DNA of 32,686 nt from Bacteroidota bacterium (GTDB lineage Bacteria; Bacteroidota; Ignavibacteria; Ignavibacteriales; Ignavibacteriaceae): NCBI GenBank assembly GCA_021815365.1, contig JAKAGZ010000030.1:1-32686 (forward strand). The letters run 5' to 3'. The translations under genes and the position numbers were made by a program. This document shows, piece by piece, positions 8,887 to 15,746 of the stretch; position 1 is the first letter of the stretch, and each line of letters begins with the position of its first letter. The notes beneath the pieces were generated by a model, which saw only the letters and a list, made by a program, of their open reading frames with translations, was not told the origin of the DNA and ran no database searches.

Positions 8887-8905
8887 GTTATTTCTGGGGT
8901 AAACG

Positions 8906-9008
8906 GTATAACGGCGTGGCTTTTTACCAGCCTGCTCCGAACAGCGATGCCGAACTGAAAAGCTACTGCCGCAATGAAAACGAGGGCGGGTGGAAAAGCT
9001 GGTTATAC
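8906..9008 (-). other. attC-like site B (103 bp)
   Basis: The clearest of the three sites. The ends are exactly complementary 7-mers, GTATAAC (8906-8912) and GTTATAC (9002-9008). Inside them are imperfect arms: on the plus strand GGCGTGGCTTTTTACCAGCC at the left, against a right arm whose reverse complement reads CAGCTTTTCCACCCGCC. This gives the R-L spacer-bulge layout of integron attC sites, and 103 bp is within the classical size range. It follows the stop of the secreted repeat protein gene by 3 bp. Cassettes 1 and 2 meet at the G/TT of the left box (8912/8911). Confidence 0.65.
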
Positions 9009-9011
9009 ACA

Positions 9012-9713
9012 TTATTCCTTAATTAATTTCGCTTCCACCTTTTCACCATCATCAGTATTAATGAGATAATATGGATAGGATGGATTTTTGCTCCCCACTA
9101 TTATAATATTTGTAATTGGTAACCAAATAGATGTATAAATAACATCGATAGGTGAAATCTCCCATAAGGATTTATCTTCAAGAATAATATATTTTCCGTT
9201 ATCAATAACTTTTTGAATCCAATGATTATCCGAGTCAATCATTTCATTAAGTTTTCTCTTCTGTTCATTTAGTTGATTGATTTTATCTTTTAATTCGGAT
9301 GGGAGTGAACCAAGACCAAACTCACAGCTAAGAAGTATATGGGGATCTACTGCATTTTTTAAGCCTCTGTTTTTAGTTAAATAACCAATAATGTTTCCAT
9401 TTTTTATAATCATAGGAGGAGTATTTGTGAATTCATTAAATGGGGATAAATTAGAAAATTCATTTCCATAAGTACCAAACTCATTCCAAATAGAATTTGA
9501 ATTAAATTCATTACCATAAGTACCAAATTCATTAATAATTGATTCGGAGTCAAAAGCGCTACAAATTTTTCCTAAATACTCTCCATCATCCGCTATGACT
9601 TTAGCCCCATCAATGATTTCACAAATATCTTGTGCGTTTATTTCAACAATAAAAAAACTTGTAAGTAAAAAATAAACAAGGGTTATTTTTTTTCTATCCG
9701 CCAAAAAATTCAT
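9012..9713 (-). CDS. Secreted protein with NEFG-T-YGNEF repeats, unknown function
   Basis: 233 aa. An N-terminal signal peptide (ITLVYFLLTSFFIVEINA, cleavage near residue 27) predicts export. Residues 61-86 hold two nearly identical copies of NEFGTYGNEF, followed by SPFNEFTNTPPMIIKNGNIIGYLT. This NE(F/Y)G-x-YG...PP-I-x-x-x-G-x-x-x-GYLT arrangement recurs in small exported proteins of unknown role; that is recalled, not searched. The C-terminal half has a lysine-rich helix (about 137-157) and a beta-rich end. The start ATG lies inside the preceding gene (20 bp overlap), so the two are translationally linked. It is the last gene of cassette 2, ending 3 bp before attC-like site B. No enzymatic motif is seen. 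Confidence 0.65.
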   Translation of the reverse strand: MNFLADRKKITLVYFLLTSFFIVEINAQDICEIIDGAKVIADDGEYLGKICSAFDSESIINEFGTYGNEFNSNSIWNEFGTYGNEFSNLSPFNEFTNTPPMIIKNGNIIGYLTKNRGLKNAVDPHILLSCEFGLGSLPSELKDKINQLNEQKRKLNEMIDSDNHWIQKVIDNGKYIILEDKSLWEISPIDVIYTSIWLPITNIIIVGSKNPSYPYYLINTDDGEKVEAKLIKE

Positions 9714-10314
9714 TTTCTTCCATCCTTTGAAAATGAAGAAATACTTTGATTATATTTTGTGTTGTTTCTTTCGCCCAACTTAAAATTTCTTTTCTTCGAA
9801 ATGTTTCAGTCCAATCACCTTCAATGGCTTTCACTTTTGAACGTTCAAATGTAGAGATTAACTTACTTGACCACAGAAAAATACCACCGAAATGAGGATT
9901 GTAATGGATGATTGCATTTCTGAGATCCGATAATGCTTTAAACTCTTCTAAAACATTTTCATTAATATCACCGACGTTTTCTCTGTCTAAAATTTTGCTA
10001 GTTGCTTTTATTCTTTTTACTAAATCTTTGAATTCACCCTTAGCATCTTTAATATTTTCTAATTCTTCTTTGTCTTCTCTATCATAAAGTAATTCGCGGG
10101 AAAGACCTTCATTTAATAATGCTTCAAATGCTGCACAAAAAAATATGATTGAAGGAAATACGAAAAATGATTTTATTGGTTTGAATTCAGATTCAAATTC
10201 TAATGTTGCTTGTTTTTCCATTAGTAAAGCAAAGTCCCAATAAACTGTCGACATTGTGCCAAATGCAAAAATTGAATCCTTTTTTTCTAATTCTCTTGGT
10301 GTGAATATTTTCAT
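9694..10314 (-). CDS. HEPN-like domain protein
   Basis: 206 aa, predicted mostly alpha-helical and without a signal peptide. Residues 130-138 read DLRNAIIHY, an Rx4H motif (R132, H137) at the start of a helix preceded by the acidic helix NVLEEFKALS, matching HEPN domains. An earlier helix (IIFFCAAFEALLNEGLSREL, about 57-74) fits the first HEPN helix with its conserved aromatic/glutamate positions. HEPN proteins are commonly RNases in toxin-antitoxin, CRISPR and phage-defence systems, but many Rx4H proteins are inactive or structural. No nucleotidyltransferase (MNT) partner is adjacent. It is the middle gene of cassette 2 and overlaps the secreted repeat protein gene by 20 bp. Activity is unproven. 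Confidence 0.6.
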   Translation of the reverse strand: MKIFTPRELEKKDSIFAFGTMSTVYWDFALLMEKQATLEFESEFKPIKSFFVFPSIIFFCAAFEALLNEGLSRELLYDREDKEELENIKDAKGEFKDLVKRIKATSKILDRENVGDINENVLEEFKALSDLRNAIIHYNPHFGGIFLWSSKLISTFERSKVKAIEGDWTETFRRKEILSWAKETTQNIIKVFLHFQRMEENEFFGG

Positions 10315-10360
10315 AAATTTATTTCAAGATTATTCAAAAACACATTACTTAAAAATACAG

Positions 10361-10693
10361 TCAATAAACATTTATAATCCTTGCCAACGCCACGAATAAA
10401 TAATTCGCATAAAAATGCCTCGAGGCTTGGTAAGTAACATTGGTTGGGGCTGTATATGAAATTGAACTATCATAATTCTTTCTTGCAGTACCAGGAATTT
10501 GACCAAAGTTTCTATTATAATAATAAGAGATGATTGTTCCTCCTTGACCATCAGACATTGTACTTGAAGGTGGACCCCAACTCAGATATAATTCTGAAAT
10601 ATGATGTCCTTCCCAAGATTTCATTACTTCAGATGGACCAGAACAACTAGAGAAGATAACTATGCCAATAAAAATTAATATTATCTTTTTCAT
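10361..10693 (-). CDS. Small lipoprotein, unknown function
   Basis: 110 aa. The signal IILIFIGIVIFSSC gives a lipobox with Cys17, so the product is a lipid-anchored periplasmic or outer-membrane protein. The mature part has MKSWEGHHISELYLSWGPP followed by a glycine-rich turn (SDGQGGT) and a Tyr-rich strand. This 'SW-G...L...WG-P....G.G..I..Y' layout is reminiscent of small lipoproteins with an SmpA/OmlA-like fold, an inference from pattern only. The C-terminus (FYANYLFVALARIINVY) is aromatic and hydrophobic. It is the first gene of cassette 2; its ATG lies 26 bp inside attC-like site C's box at 10720-10726. Confidence 0.6.
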   Translation of the reverse strand: MKKIILIFIGIVIFSSCSGPSEVMKSWEGHHISELYLSWGPPSSTMSDGQGGTIISYYYNRNFGQIPGTARKNYDSSISYTAPTNVTYQASRHFYANYLFVALARIINVY

Positions 10694-10719
10694 TTTAGCT
10701 CCAGTTATTTAATCAATGT

Positions 10720-10911
10720 GTATAACGGCGTTGCAACTAAAGCGCCGCCCATAATTACAATGACGCTTTTGGCAACTACTTTAATTGTTTTAAATTCAAC
10801 TTCGTTTTACAAATCAACCTTGAACAACAAACTTACTCTGAAATACTAAACCAAATTACTACATTAAACGACCAAGTCGAAGACGCGGTCGCTTTGAGTT
10901 GCGGGTTAGGT
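10720..10911 (-). other. attC-like site C (192 bp)
   Basis: The plus strand begins GTATAACGGCGTTGCAACTAAAGCG (positions 10720-10744) and ends CGCTTTGAGTTGCGGGTTAGGT (10890-10911). The two ends pair over CAACT-AAAGCG with single-base bulges, as in attC R/L arms. The end boxes are GTATAAC and GTTAGGT. The interior shares GGCAACTACTTT and CAACCTTGAACAA with site A. It starts 41 bp after the stop of the cassette 3 gene. Confidence 0.6.
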
Positions 10912-10952
10912 GCATAATATATTTTTTGAATACCTTCTTTCAAAAACGCTTT

Positions 10953-11348
10953 TTACCACTTCCATTTTCCTTGACAATCAGCTAAGAAATTATTGAATTC
11001 TGTTTCACTTTCAGGAGATACTGTATAGGCACTAAGATTAAAATCTTCTGGAATTATACCTTCATCTAATTCCTTCAGATAATCTCGATATCTTTTGTTG
11101 ATTGGTTCCGGATCTTCAACAAAAATTGTATCTATGCTTGCATACGATGAAATTAATGAATCACCTAATTCTTTCGTAAGAATTTTTTCTTTAACTAAAT
11201 ACTCCGCATAAAATAAATGAGCATATTTAATTTTAGCCGGAGAACAAGGGAGTTCACCAATTGATTGAACGATTGCGTTAGGACGTAAGTTTGTTTTAAT
11301 TGCTTTACTATAAGCGATAATAATATTTTCAGCCTCTAAATGTGTCAT
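10953..11348 (-). CDS. Hypothetical protein of cassette 3
   Basis: 131 aa, not recognised. It has no signal peptide or membrane segment. It reads as a mainly helical soluble protein with an acidic C-terminal half (YLKELDEGIIPEDF, SPESETEFNNFLADC) and a C-terminal CQGKWKW. The middle helix (KYAHLFYAEYLVKEKILTKELGDSLISS) resembles no motif that can be named. It starts with ATG 50 bp inside the cassette boundary at 11403/11404 and is followed by attC-like site C, so it is the only gene of cassette 3. Length, codon use and a clean frame support a real gene; function is unknown. Confidence 0.6.
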   Translation of the reverse strand: MTHLEAENIIIAYSKAIKTNLRPNAIVQSIGELPCSPAKIKYAHLFYAEYLVKEKILTKELGDSLISSYASIDTIFVEDPEPINKRYRDYLKELDEGIIPEDFNLSAYTVSPESETEFNNFLADCQGKWKW

Positions 11349-11400
11349 TATATATCCATCTAGAATTCTTTACCAAATAACTTTCATTATACTTGGCACC

Positions 11401-11624
11401 TAACTATTAATTGAGCCGATCATACCGCATTCTTTTTGGCGTGTTAGCACGACTTTTCACATAGTGACCAATTCTGGTATTTCTTCCTAACACACCAGTT
11501 AAAATTTAGTATAATCTCCATAACTCGTTTGTTTATATACGGTAAATTTAATATTTAATTTCATTACTTCTACTTGTCGCATAGCGATCAATTCTGATTA
11601 GCCCGAAATTTTCTTCCGCCTAAC
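11401..11624 (-). repeat. ~220 bp leader repeat, copy 1
   Basis: Most of this segment recurs at 24894-25096, with long exact blocks such as the one around 11440-11496. Both copies are bounded at each end by a (C/T)TAAC or ATAAC box, and similarity stops there. Copy 1 contains an internal ~25 bp direct repeat (11452-11476 and 11572-11596, ACTTNTCRCATAGYGAYCAA). The second unit is the part missing from copy 2. On the minus strand the repeat lies just upstream of cassette 3 and ends at GTTAGGT (11404-11398). It carries no ORF. It could be an attI-like or leader element, or another kind of small mobile repeat. Confidence 0.7.
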
Positions 11625-11688
11625 AAATTTCCTTAAAACGTAAGTACAAACCCCCTCTTCTTTACTCTACTATCATTTGCTTATTCTC

Positions 11689-11750
11689 ATCATCCGTCGA
11701 CCTCGGCAGGCCCGTCGGTCTCGGCAGACCGCCGAGGTCTGACGGATGAT
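11689..11750. repeat. GC-rich 62 bp palindrome
   Basis: The left arm ATCATCCGTCGACCTCGGC (11689-11707) pairs with the right arm GCCGAGGTCTGACGGATGAT (11731-11750), with one bulged base. The loop holds a second hairpin, GGTCT-CGGC-AGACC. The GC content contrasts sharply with the AT-rich surroundings. It looks like a REP-type or terminator-like stem, and it sits between the cassette array and glyA. Confidence 0.7.
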
Positions 11751-11890
11751 AAATTCTGAATATATGTCAATAACTTAGCAAGTTATTCAGAAAGCCGCAA
11801 TAATTATTTTGGCTTCAATAAAAAAGGAAGGCTTCAATAAAAACGTACTTAAAACTTCAAACTTTAACTTAAACTTCACCGCTTTCCTGT

Positions 11891-11922
11891 TTTGCGTAAC
11901 TTTACTTATTTGATTAAATTTG
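11891..11922 (+). promoter_or_regulatory. glyA promoter (Bacteroidota type)
   Basis: TTTG at 11891-11894, a 20 nt spacer and TAAATTTG at 11915-11922 match the Bacteroidota primary sigma consensus -33 TTTG / -7 TANNTTTG exactly. The predicted transcription start lies about 25 bp before the glyA ATG at 11954. Confidence 0.6.
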
Positions 11923-11953
11923 TTCATTCTATTCACAAAAATTTGAAACTCTA

Positions 11954-13249
11954 ATGTCCAATCCACTCGAAAGCGATAAAGAAATAATTGAAGCATTAAA
12001 TCTTGAAACTAAACGACAGCACGATCACCTGGAATTGATTGCATCTGAAAATTTTGTTAGTCCGGCTGTTTTACAGGCAGCAGGTACTATTCTGACAAAC
12101 AAATATGCCGAAGGCTACCCGGGCAAAAGATATTACGGCGGCTGCGAGTATGTTGATATGGCTGAAAACATCGCACGCGAACGCTTAAAAAAATTGTTTG
12201 ATGCAGAATATGTAAATGTTCAGCCGCACAGCGGAAGCCAGGCTAATATGGCTGTGCTGATGACGTTATTAAAACCCGGAGATAAATTCCTCGGATTGAG
12301 CCTGGCTCACGGAGGTCATTTAACTCACGGCTCACCGGTTAATTTTTCAGGGCAGCTTTACCAGGCTGTTGGTTACACTCTAAATAAAAATACCGGTCAG
12401 CTTGATTATGACCGGATTGAAGAGCTTGCAAAAAAAGAAAAGCCGAAATTAATTATCACAGGTGCGAGCGCTTATTCAAGAGAATGGGATTATGCAACGT
12501 TCAGACAAATAGCCGATTCGGTCGGCGCATTTTTAATGTGCGACATGGCTCATCCCGCCGGACTGATAGCAAAAAAATTATTGGCAAATCCTCTTCCTTA
12601 TTGCGATGTTGTGACTTCAACAACGCATAAAACTTTGCGTGGACCCCGCGGTGGAGTTATACTAATGGGAAAAGACAAAGAAAATCCTTTTGGCATAAAA
12701 ACACCGAAAGGCGACAGGCTGAAAATGATGTCTGAATTATTGGATAGCATGGTTATGCCGGGAATTCAAGGCGGACCATTGATGCACATAATTATGGCAA
12801 AAGCTGTTGCTTTCGGTGAAGCACTGCAGGACTCGTTTTTAAATTATGCAAAGCAGATAATTACCAATGCAAAAACTTTAGCTGCAAATCTGAATAAATA
12901 TAACTTCAATATTGTTTCCGGGGGAACTGATAACCACCTGATGCTGATTGACCTGACGAATAAAAACGTAACCGGTAAGCAGGCTGAAATTGCTTTAGGA
13001 AAAGCAGGGATGACTGTTAATAAAAATATGGTTCCCTTCGATCAGAGAAGCCCTTTTGTTACAAGCGGGATAAGGATCGGAACACCTGCCGTAACTACAA
13101 GAGGTATGAAAGAAAAAGAAATGGAGATGATCGCAGCGTTTATTGATCGCGCAATACAGAATTTTGAGAATGATCCTGAACTTGCTAAAATTAAAAAAGA
13201 AGTAAATGAGTTGTGTTCAGGCTATCCACTGTATAAAAATAATTTTTAA
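11954..13249 (+). CDS. glyA: Serine hydroxymethyltransferase
   Basis: 431 aa, near the usual 415-430. A PLP enzyme that interconverts serine plus THF with glycine plus 5,10-methylene-THF in the cytoplasm; it is the main one-carbon source and links to the folate product of the hut genes. Seen: [31 protein letters not shown], the [10 protein letters not shown] cofactor loop, [11 protein letters not shown] with the PLP-ring aspartate D197, and the Schiff-base lysine K226 in [16 protein letters not shown]. The C-terminal domain has [11 protein letters not shown] and [14 protein letters not shown]. The ATG at 11954 gives the standard N-terminus. It heads the glyA-tatC-polyprenyl synthase cluster with a 12 bp gap to tatC. 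Confidence 0.98.
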   Translation: MSNPLESDKEIIEALNLETKRQHDHLELIASENFVSPAVLQAAGTILTNKYAEGYPGKRYYGGCEYVDMAENIARERLKKLFDAEYVNVQPHSGSQANMAVLMTLLKPGDKFLGLSLAHGGHLTHGSPVNFSGQLYQAVGYTLNKNTGQLDYDRIEELAKKEKPKLIITGASAYSREWDYATFRQIADSVGAFLMCDMAHPAGLIAKKLLANPLPYCDVVTSTTHKTLRGPRGGVILMGKDKENPFGIKTPKGDRLKMMSELLDSMVMPGIQGGPLMHIIMAKAVAFGEALQDSFLNYAKQIITNAKTLAANLNKYNFNIVSGGTDNHLMLIDLTNKNVTGKQAEIALGKAGMTVNKNMVPFDQRSPFVTSGIRIGTPAVTTRGMKEKEMEMIAAFIDRAIQNFENDPELAKIKKEVNELCSGYPLYKNNF

Positions 13250-13261
13250 GATTGAGCTTTT

Positions 13262-14020
13262 GTGGCAACTGACGAGATTACAAACGAAATAATTGAAGAT
13301 GATGATGAAGGACTTGAAATGTCCTTTCTGGATCATCTTGAGGAATTAAGGTGGAGATTAATCTATTCTCTGATAGGTGTTGTTGCAGCAACTGCCATAA
13401 GCTGGATTTTCATAGACACGCTTGTTGACAAGATATTATTAAAACCAGCCAGAGATTCTGGAGTGCAGCTTCAGAACCTAAGACCCTTTGGTCAGCTTTT
13501 TATGTACATGGAAGTAGCTGTCATCGCAGGTGTAATTCTGAGCCTTCCAAATATCTTTTACCAGTTCTGGAAATTTTTTTCGCCCGCATTAAGAAAAAAA
13601 GAAAGGAAATACATAACCTCTATAGTAGTTTTCTCTACGATCTGTTTTCTCGGAGGAGTGATCTTTGCATATTTTGTTATGCTTCCATATACGTTACAAT
13701 TTGCTGTGCAGTTTGGATCAACAACAATTAAAAATGATTTTGCCCTTGAAGAATATCTTTCTATTATTTTCAGCATTATGCTGGGTACGGGGCTTGTTTT
13801 CGAACTGCCAATGATATCGTTTTTCCTGACGAAAATCGGTATACTTACTCCCAGCTTTATGAGTAAATACAGGAGGCATGCTATAGTTGTTATTTTCATA
13901 TTAGCTGCTGTGCTTAGCCCGGGTCCTAATCCTGTTTTGCAGATTATTCTTGTTGTTCCTCTGTTTTTACTTTACGAAATTAGTATCATCATTTCAAAAT
14001 TTGCTGCGAAGAAAAATTGA
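13262..14020 (+). CDS. tatC: Twin-arginine translocase subunit TatC
   Basis: 252 aa, integral inner-membrane receptor subunit of the Tat pathway, which exports folded, often cofactor-containing proteins. Six hydrophobic segments are visible, starting IYSLIGVVAATAISWIFI and ending LQIILVVPLFLLYEIS. Family motifs: the N-terminal FLDHLEELRWRL (signal-peptide binding), QFWKFFSPALRKKERK in the first periplasmic loop and FELPMI near helix 4, all conserved in TatC. The start is GTG at 13262; an ATG at 13319 (MSFLDHLEEL) is possible but would remove the acidic N-terminal extension. TatA/TatB are not in the window. It overlaps the next gene by 4 bp (TTGA). Confidence 0.95.
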   Translation: MATDEITNEIIEDDDEGLEMSFLDHLEELRWRLIYSLIGVVAATAISWIFIDTLVDKILLKPARDSGVQLQNLRPFGQLFMYMEVAVIAGVILSLPNIFYQFWKFFSPALRKKERKYITSIVVFSTICFLGGVIFAYFVMLPYTLQFAVQFGSTTIKNDFALEEYLSIIFSIMLGTGLVFELPMISFFLTKIGILTPSFMSKYRRHAIVVIFILAAVLSPGPNPVLQIILVVPLFLLYEISIIISKFAAKKN

Positions 14021-14997
14021 TTAAATCACAATTATCAGAAATAAGTCAGCCTATTAAATCTGAACTGGACAGATTTCAGGATCTTTTTAAAGAATCAATG
14101 AAATCGAAAATAGGTCTTGTGGATCTTGTTGCCAAATATATACTCAGGCAAAAAGGTAAGAAGATCAGACCGCTGCTTGTGCTCCTTTCTGCAAAAGTTT
14201 CCGGTGGAATTAATGACCGAACCTACAGGGGCGCAGTACTGGTTGAACTATTACATACTGCAACTTTAGTCCACGATGATGTTGTAGATAACGCAAATAA
14301 AAGAAGGGGGCTTTGGTCTATTAATGCTGTCTTTAAAAATAAAGTTGCCGTGCTGATGGGCGATTATCTTCTTTCAAGAGGACTGATGCTTGCAGTTGAA
14401 GGCAAAGATTATGACTTTCTCGGAGTTGTAACAGAAGCTGTAAAAAGAATGTCTGAGGGTGAGCTGCTTCAGATACAAAAAACCAGGAAGCTTGATATTG
14501 ACGAAGCAACTTACTTTAAAGTTATTTCTGATAAAACTGCATCGCTGCTTGAGACCTGCTGCCAGATAGGTGCTATGAGCGCCTCCGATAATGAAGAGTA
14601 TCATCTTGCTATGAAAAACTTCGGCGCCTCTGTCGGGATTGCTTTCCAGATCAGAGATGATATTCTCGATTTTGAAGGAAGTTACAGCCTGACAGGAAAA
14701 CCCGTAGGAGGTGACATCAGGGAGAAAAAAATAACACTGCCCCTGATTTATGCGATGAACCAGGTTTCAAAAAGCGAATCCTCTGAGATTAAAAAATTTA
14801 TTAAGAATGGTGGAAAGAAAGAGAAGATCAAAGAGATCATTGAATTTGTCAGAAGGAATAAAGGTATTGAGTACGCTATGGAAACTTCTCACAATTATTC
14901 TGATAAAGCAAAAAAAGCGCTGGAAATTTTTCCCCAATCTCCCGCAAGAATTGCCCTTGAAGCATTGGTAGATTTTATTATTGATAGAAAAAATTAA
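14017..14997 (+). CDS. Long-chain polyprenyl diphosphate synthase
   Basis: 326 aa, trans-prenyltransferase that condenses isopentenyl diphosphate units into an all-trans C35-C45 chain, probably for the menaquinone side chain used with the complex I encoded later. Both aspartate-rich motifs are intact: first DDVVD (87-91, in LVHDDVVDNANKRRG) and second DDILD (214-218, in FQIRDDILDFEG). GKKIRPLLVLLSA and KTASLLETCC are also typical. The residue five positions before the first motif is a small alanine (A82), consistent with a long product. The TTG start overlaps the tatC stop by 4 bp; there is no ATG ahead of the first helix. IspB/HepT-type assignment is secure, chain length is inferred. Confidence 0.92.
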   Translation: MIKSQLSEISQPIKSELDRFQDLFKESMKSKIGLVDLVAKYILRQKGKKIRPLLVLLSAKVSGGINDRTYRGAVLVELLHTATLVHDDVVDNANKRRGLWSINAVFKNKVAVLMGDYLLSRGLMLAVEGKDYDFLGVVTEAVKRMSEGELLQIQKTRKLDIDEATYFKVISDKTASLLETCCQIGAMSASDNEEYHLAMKNFGASVGIAFQIRDDILDFEGSYSLTGKPVGGDIREKKITLPLIYAMNQVSKSESSEIKKFIKNGGKKEKIKEIIEFVRRNKGIEYAMETSHNYSDKAKKALEIFPQSPARIALEALVDFIIDRKN

Positions 14998-15019
14998 TTG
15001 GCTCTCCCGGTTATTTAAT

Positions 15020-15169
15020 AGAGACCTCTGAAAAATAGAATTATACAGAACCATAGTATTTTAATAGCACGCTGATGACACGGATTTTGCTGATTTTCGC
15101 GGATTAGATCAGTGTAAATCAGTTTAATCTGCGTCATCCGTGTTCTATTTTAATTTTTCAGAGGTCTCT
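15020..15169. repeat. 150 bp element with 17 bp perfect terminal inverted repeats
   Basis: AGAGACCTCTGAAAAAT (15020-15036) is the exact reverse complement of ATTTTTCAGAGGTCTCT (15153-15169). Between them lie further imperfect pairs: GATGACACGGATTTTGCTGA (from about 15072) against the stretch ending near 15143, which carries GCGTCATCCGTGTTC. It occupies the space between two convergent genes, the polyprenyl synthase and the response regulator. It may act as a bidirectional terminator, a MITE-like element, or both. Confidence 0.7.
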
Positions 15170-15171
15170 GA

Positions 15172-15579
15172 TCATCGCTCGTCTTCAGAACTGAAAGCAA
15201 TATTCTGGTCATTACTGTACTTCTCAATGGTACTTATCAGTAAATTTTTTGATATTGGTTTGCTCAAATACTCATCAGCCCCTGCTTTTAAGGCATTGGT
15301 TTTCTGATCAAAGAAATCATAAGAAGTAGCGCAAATTATAGGAATGCCTTGAAAATTTTTGTCGCTTTTAAGTTCTTTAATTAATTCTAAACCGTCTTTT
15401 GAATTAGCTAATCCGATATCCATAATTATTAACTGGTATTTGTCCTCTGCTAATTTGTTGTACATAGATTTATCAGAGTCGCAGTAAGAGAGGTCATAAT
15501 TTTTCAAAATATGTTTGTATAAAGTCCGACTGATCTCATCGTCTTCGACTATTAATATTTTGAATTTTTTTTCTTCCAT
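15172..15579 (-). CDS. Single-domain response regulator (CheY-like)
   Basis: 135 aa, essentially one receiver domain with no output domain. Seen: the acidic pocket EDDE (E12-E15), phospho-acceptor D54 in LIIMDIGLA, the switch Ser/Thr in CATSYDFF, and the conserved lysine in YLSKPIS. The C-terminus adds about 12 residues after the domain (IAFSSEDER). Such proteins act by protein-protein contact as phosphorelay intermediates or adaptors. No histidine kinase is nearby, so it is an orphan here. It converges on the polyprenyl synthase gene, with the inverted-repeat element between them. The ATG start is preceded by GATTTTATT with weak Shine-Dalgarno. Confidence 0.92.
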   Translation of the reverse strand: MEEKKFKILIVEDDEISRTLYKHILKNYDLSYCDSDKSMYNKLAEDKYQLIIMDIGLANSKDGLELIKELKSDKNFQGIPIICATSYDFFDQKTNALKAGADEYLSKPISKNLLISTIEKYSNDQNIAFSSEDER

Positions 15580-15632
15580 AATAAAATCACAGCCCCTTCA
15601 TTTAGTAAAAAGGACGCAACTTCCATTACGCC

Positions 15633-15746
15633 CTGTTTCGAGGCACTGGCATGCCCAACTACAAAGACATAAGAAAGTGCGTCCACTGCTGGACGCAGCC
15701 TTTCTGCTAGTTCTTGTAGTTTCTTAATTGCCAGTTTTCGAAACAG
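15633..15746. repeat. Long imperfect palindrome with nested hairpins
   Basis: Outer arms CTGTTTCGAGGCACTGGCA (15633-15651) and its near complement TTGCCAGTTTTCGAAACAG (about 15728-15746) enclose a middle stem, AACTACAAAGAC against GTTCTTGTAGTT. At the centre is a perfect inner hairpin, TGCGTCCA-CTGC-TGGACGCA (15678-15697). The three nested stems over ~114 bp could be a structured RNA, a terminator complex or a mobile single-stranded-DNA repeat. Confidence 0.65.

Larger units (their letters stand above)
8108..11404 (-). mobile_element. Integron-like gene-cassette array without visible integrase (CALIN-like)
   Basis: Six small genes, all on the minus strand, are partitioned by three imperfect palindromic sites ending in RYYYAAC/GTTRRRY-type boxes (8108-8291, 8906-9008, 10720-10911) plus a single box at 11398-11404. 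Cutting at the G/TT of each box gives three cassettes. Cassette 1 (8114-8911) holds the toxin-antitoxin pair. Cassette 2 (8912-10725) holds three genes. Cassette 3 (10726-11403) holds one gene. Each gene group is followed 3' by its site, as in true integron cassettes. No tyrosine recombinase gene occurs in the window. Gene content (TA pair, lipoprotein, HEPN-like and repeat proteins of unknown role) is typical of chromosomal integrons. The call rests on visual pattern only. Confidence 0.65.
11625..11953. other. Gene-free stretch upstream of glyA
   Basis: It contains the GC-rich 62 bp palindrome at 11689-11750 and a short perfect hairpin at 11769-11787 (AATAACTT, loop AGC, AAGTTATT). A short direct repeat, GGCTTCAATAAAAA, occurs twice around 11810-11845, followed by the glyA promoter. 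No convincing coding sequence or RNA gene is seen. Confidence 0.5.

Noticed and set aside
11439-11499. GTGTTAG...CTAACAC pair within leader copy 1 as an attC site.
   Set aside because: The boxes are in the wrong order for attC (GTT first, AAC last), and the arms beyond them do not pair.
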